Source: Oscillospiraceae bacterium (lineage in GTDB: Bacteria; Bacillota; Clostridia; Oscillospirales; Ruminococcaceae). Taken from it: a DNA stretch of 64,000 nt. The position numbers were made by a program, and so were the translations under genes. This document shows, in pieces, positions 63,555 to 64,000 of this stretch. The notes below the pieces were generated by a model. That model did not search any database, had not been told where the DNA came from, and worked only from the letters and a program-made list of their open reading frames with translations. The stretch is from assembly GCA_024404915.1 (NCBI GenBank), contig JAKSPJ010000003.1:62001-126000 (forward strand). Direction: 5' to 3'. How positions within the stretch are numbered: position 1 is the first letter of the stretch; each line of letters opens with the position of its first letter.

Positions 63555-64000
63555 ATGCAGATCAAGATCGGTGATATTTTTGAAAGCCAAGCCGAAACCA
63601 TTGTCAATACTGTAAACTGTGTTGGCGTTATGGGCAAAGGCATTGCTCTTGAGTTCAAGAAACGATATCCTCAAATGTTTGCGGAGTACGCCGAATTATG
63701 CAGGAACGGTCAGTTAAAAGTTGGCACGCCGTATCTTTACCGTGATCTGACCGGCGCATCTGTTCTGAACTTTCCAACGAAAGAGCATTGGCGTTCACCT
63801 TCTAAACTCTCCTATATTATAGATGGATTGGACTGGTTTGTCGCCAATTATCAACAGCTTGGTATTCATTCGATTGCATTTCCGCCTCTTGGTTGCGGAA
63901 ACGGCGGTTTAACATGGGAAACTGTTGCTCCGGTCATGTATCAGAAATTGCGCGATCTACCAATCTCGATAGAAATCTATGCGCCATACGGTACAAAGCC
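63555..64000 (+). CDS. darG: DarG, macro-domain antitoxin (partial, runs off the window)
   Basis: Starts at ATG 63555 with GGAGGGTGAGCC upstream, partly inside the darT end. The 148 visible residues are a macro domain: IVNTVNCVGVMGKGIALEFKKRYP is the ADP-ribose loop, FPPLGCGNGGLTW the second binding loop. DarG removes ADP-ribose from DNA and usually has a C-terminal domain that binds DarT; that part is beyond 64000. Confidence 0.93.
   Translation, partial: MQIKIGDIFESQAETIVNTVNCVGVMGKGIALEFKKRYPQMFAEYAELCRNGQLKVGTPYLYRDLTGASVLNFPTKEHWRSPSKLSYIIDGLDWFVANYQQLGIHSIAFPPLGCGNGGLTWETVAPVMYQKLRDLPISIEIYAPYGTK

Noticed and set aside
42143..64000. Prophage or conjugative element
   Set aside because: Integrase, excisionase and regulator are present, but no capsid, tail, portal, relaxase or type IV secretion genes are visible. 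The type is left open.
1..64000. CRISPR arrays, insertion sequences, rRNA genes
   Set aside because: No regularly spaced repeats, transposase genes or rRNA sequence were seen.

Overview
The window looks like chromosome of a Ruminococcus-type member of the Oscillospiraceae (Clostridia). This is inferred from long Thr-rich linkers in exported proteins, a C-terminal type I dockerin on a secreted protein (35189-36637), strong Gram-positive Shine-Dalgarno sites and clostridial gene orders. The species cannot be named from sequence reading alone. It falls into two parts: core chromosome (1 to about 42142) and the left end of an integrated element that runs out of the window (about 42143 to 64000).

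Core part. Positions 1-8203 hold a tightly overlapping set of six genes: a SEDS (FtsW/RodA-like) protein, a penicillin-binding-protein-like protein that has lost its catalytic motifs, a two-TM protein with an acidic linker, a zinc-ribbon plus GTPase protein, a large one-TM protein with a Thr-rich outer stalk, and a lipoprotein ending in poly-Thr. Their function is unknown and they look like one envelope-associated machine. Next come pyruvate kinase, a reverse-strand pair (queA and a membrane protein), a GtrB-like glycosyltransferase with an extraordinary Asp/Glu/Tyr tail, and a WG-repeat protein. The purine genes purE-C-F-M-N, IMP cyclohydrolase, stand-alone AICAR formyltransferase and purD follow. 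Then come uvrC, a mannose-6-phosphate isomerase, a ROK glucokinase and a glycolytic set (pgk, tpiA, gpmI) interleaved with two unknown membrane proteins. The core part ends with the dockerin protein, recQ, and a GH2 glycosidase with a small partner.

Element part. A host tRNA-Arg(CCU) gene is cut at the 3' edge of its anticodon loop (42104-42142). Just inside the element lies a complete tRNA-Arg(CCU) (42187-42260) with no evident promoter of its own, downstream of the surviving host tRNA promoter, so it apparently replaces the gene that was destroyed. Tyrosine integrase and excisionase genes face an XRE regulator across a region with two ACAC-N6-GTGT operator candidates.

The rest is a defence island. 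(i) A single-promoter operon encodes a GHKL/MORC-like ATPase, Z1 helicase, PD-(D/E)XK nuclease, AIPR protein, C5 cytosine methyltransferase, Vsr nuclease and a small frameshifted protein. (ii) A Septu-like ATPase/HNH pair follows. (iii) A structured leader with a 51-codon ORF precedes an XRE regulator and an RNA ligase. (iv) The remainder is a HipA-like kinase, a metallophosphoesterase, and DarT with a partial DarG. No capsid, conjugation or transposase genes are seen, so the type of element is undetermined; its other end is outside the window.
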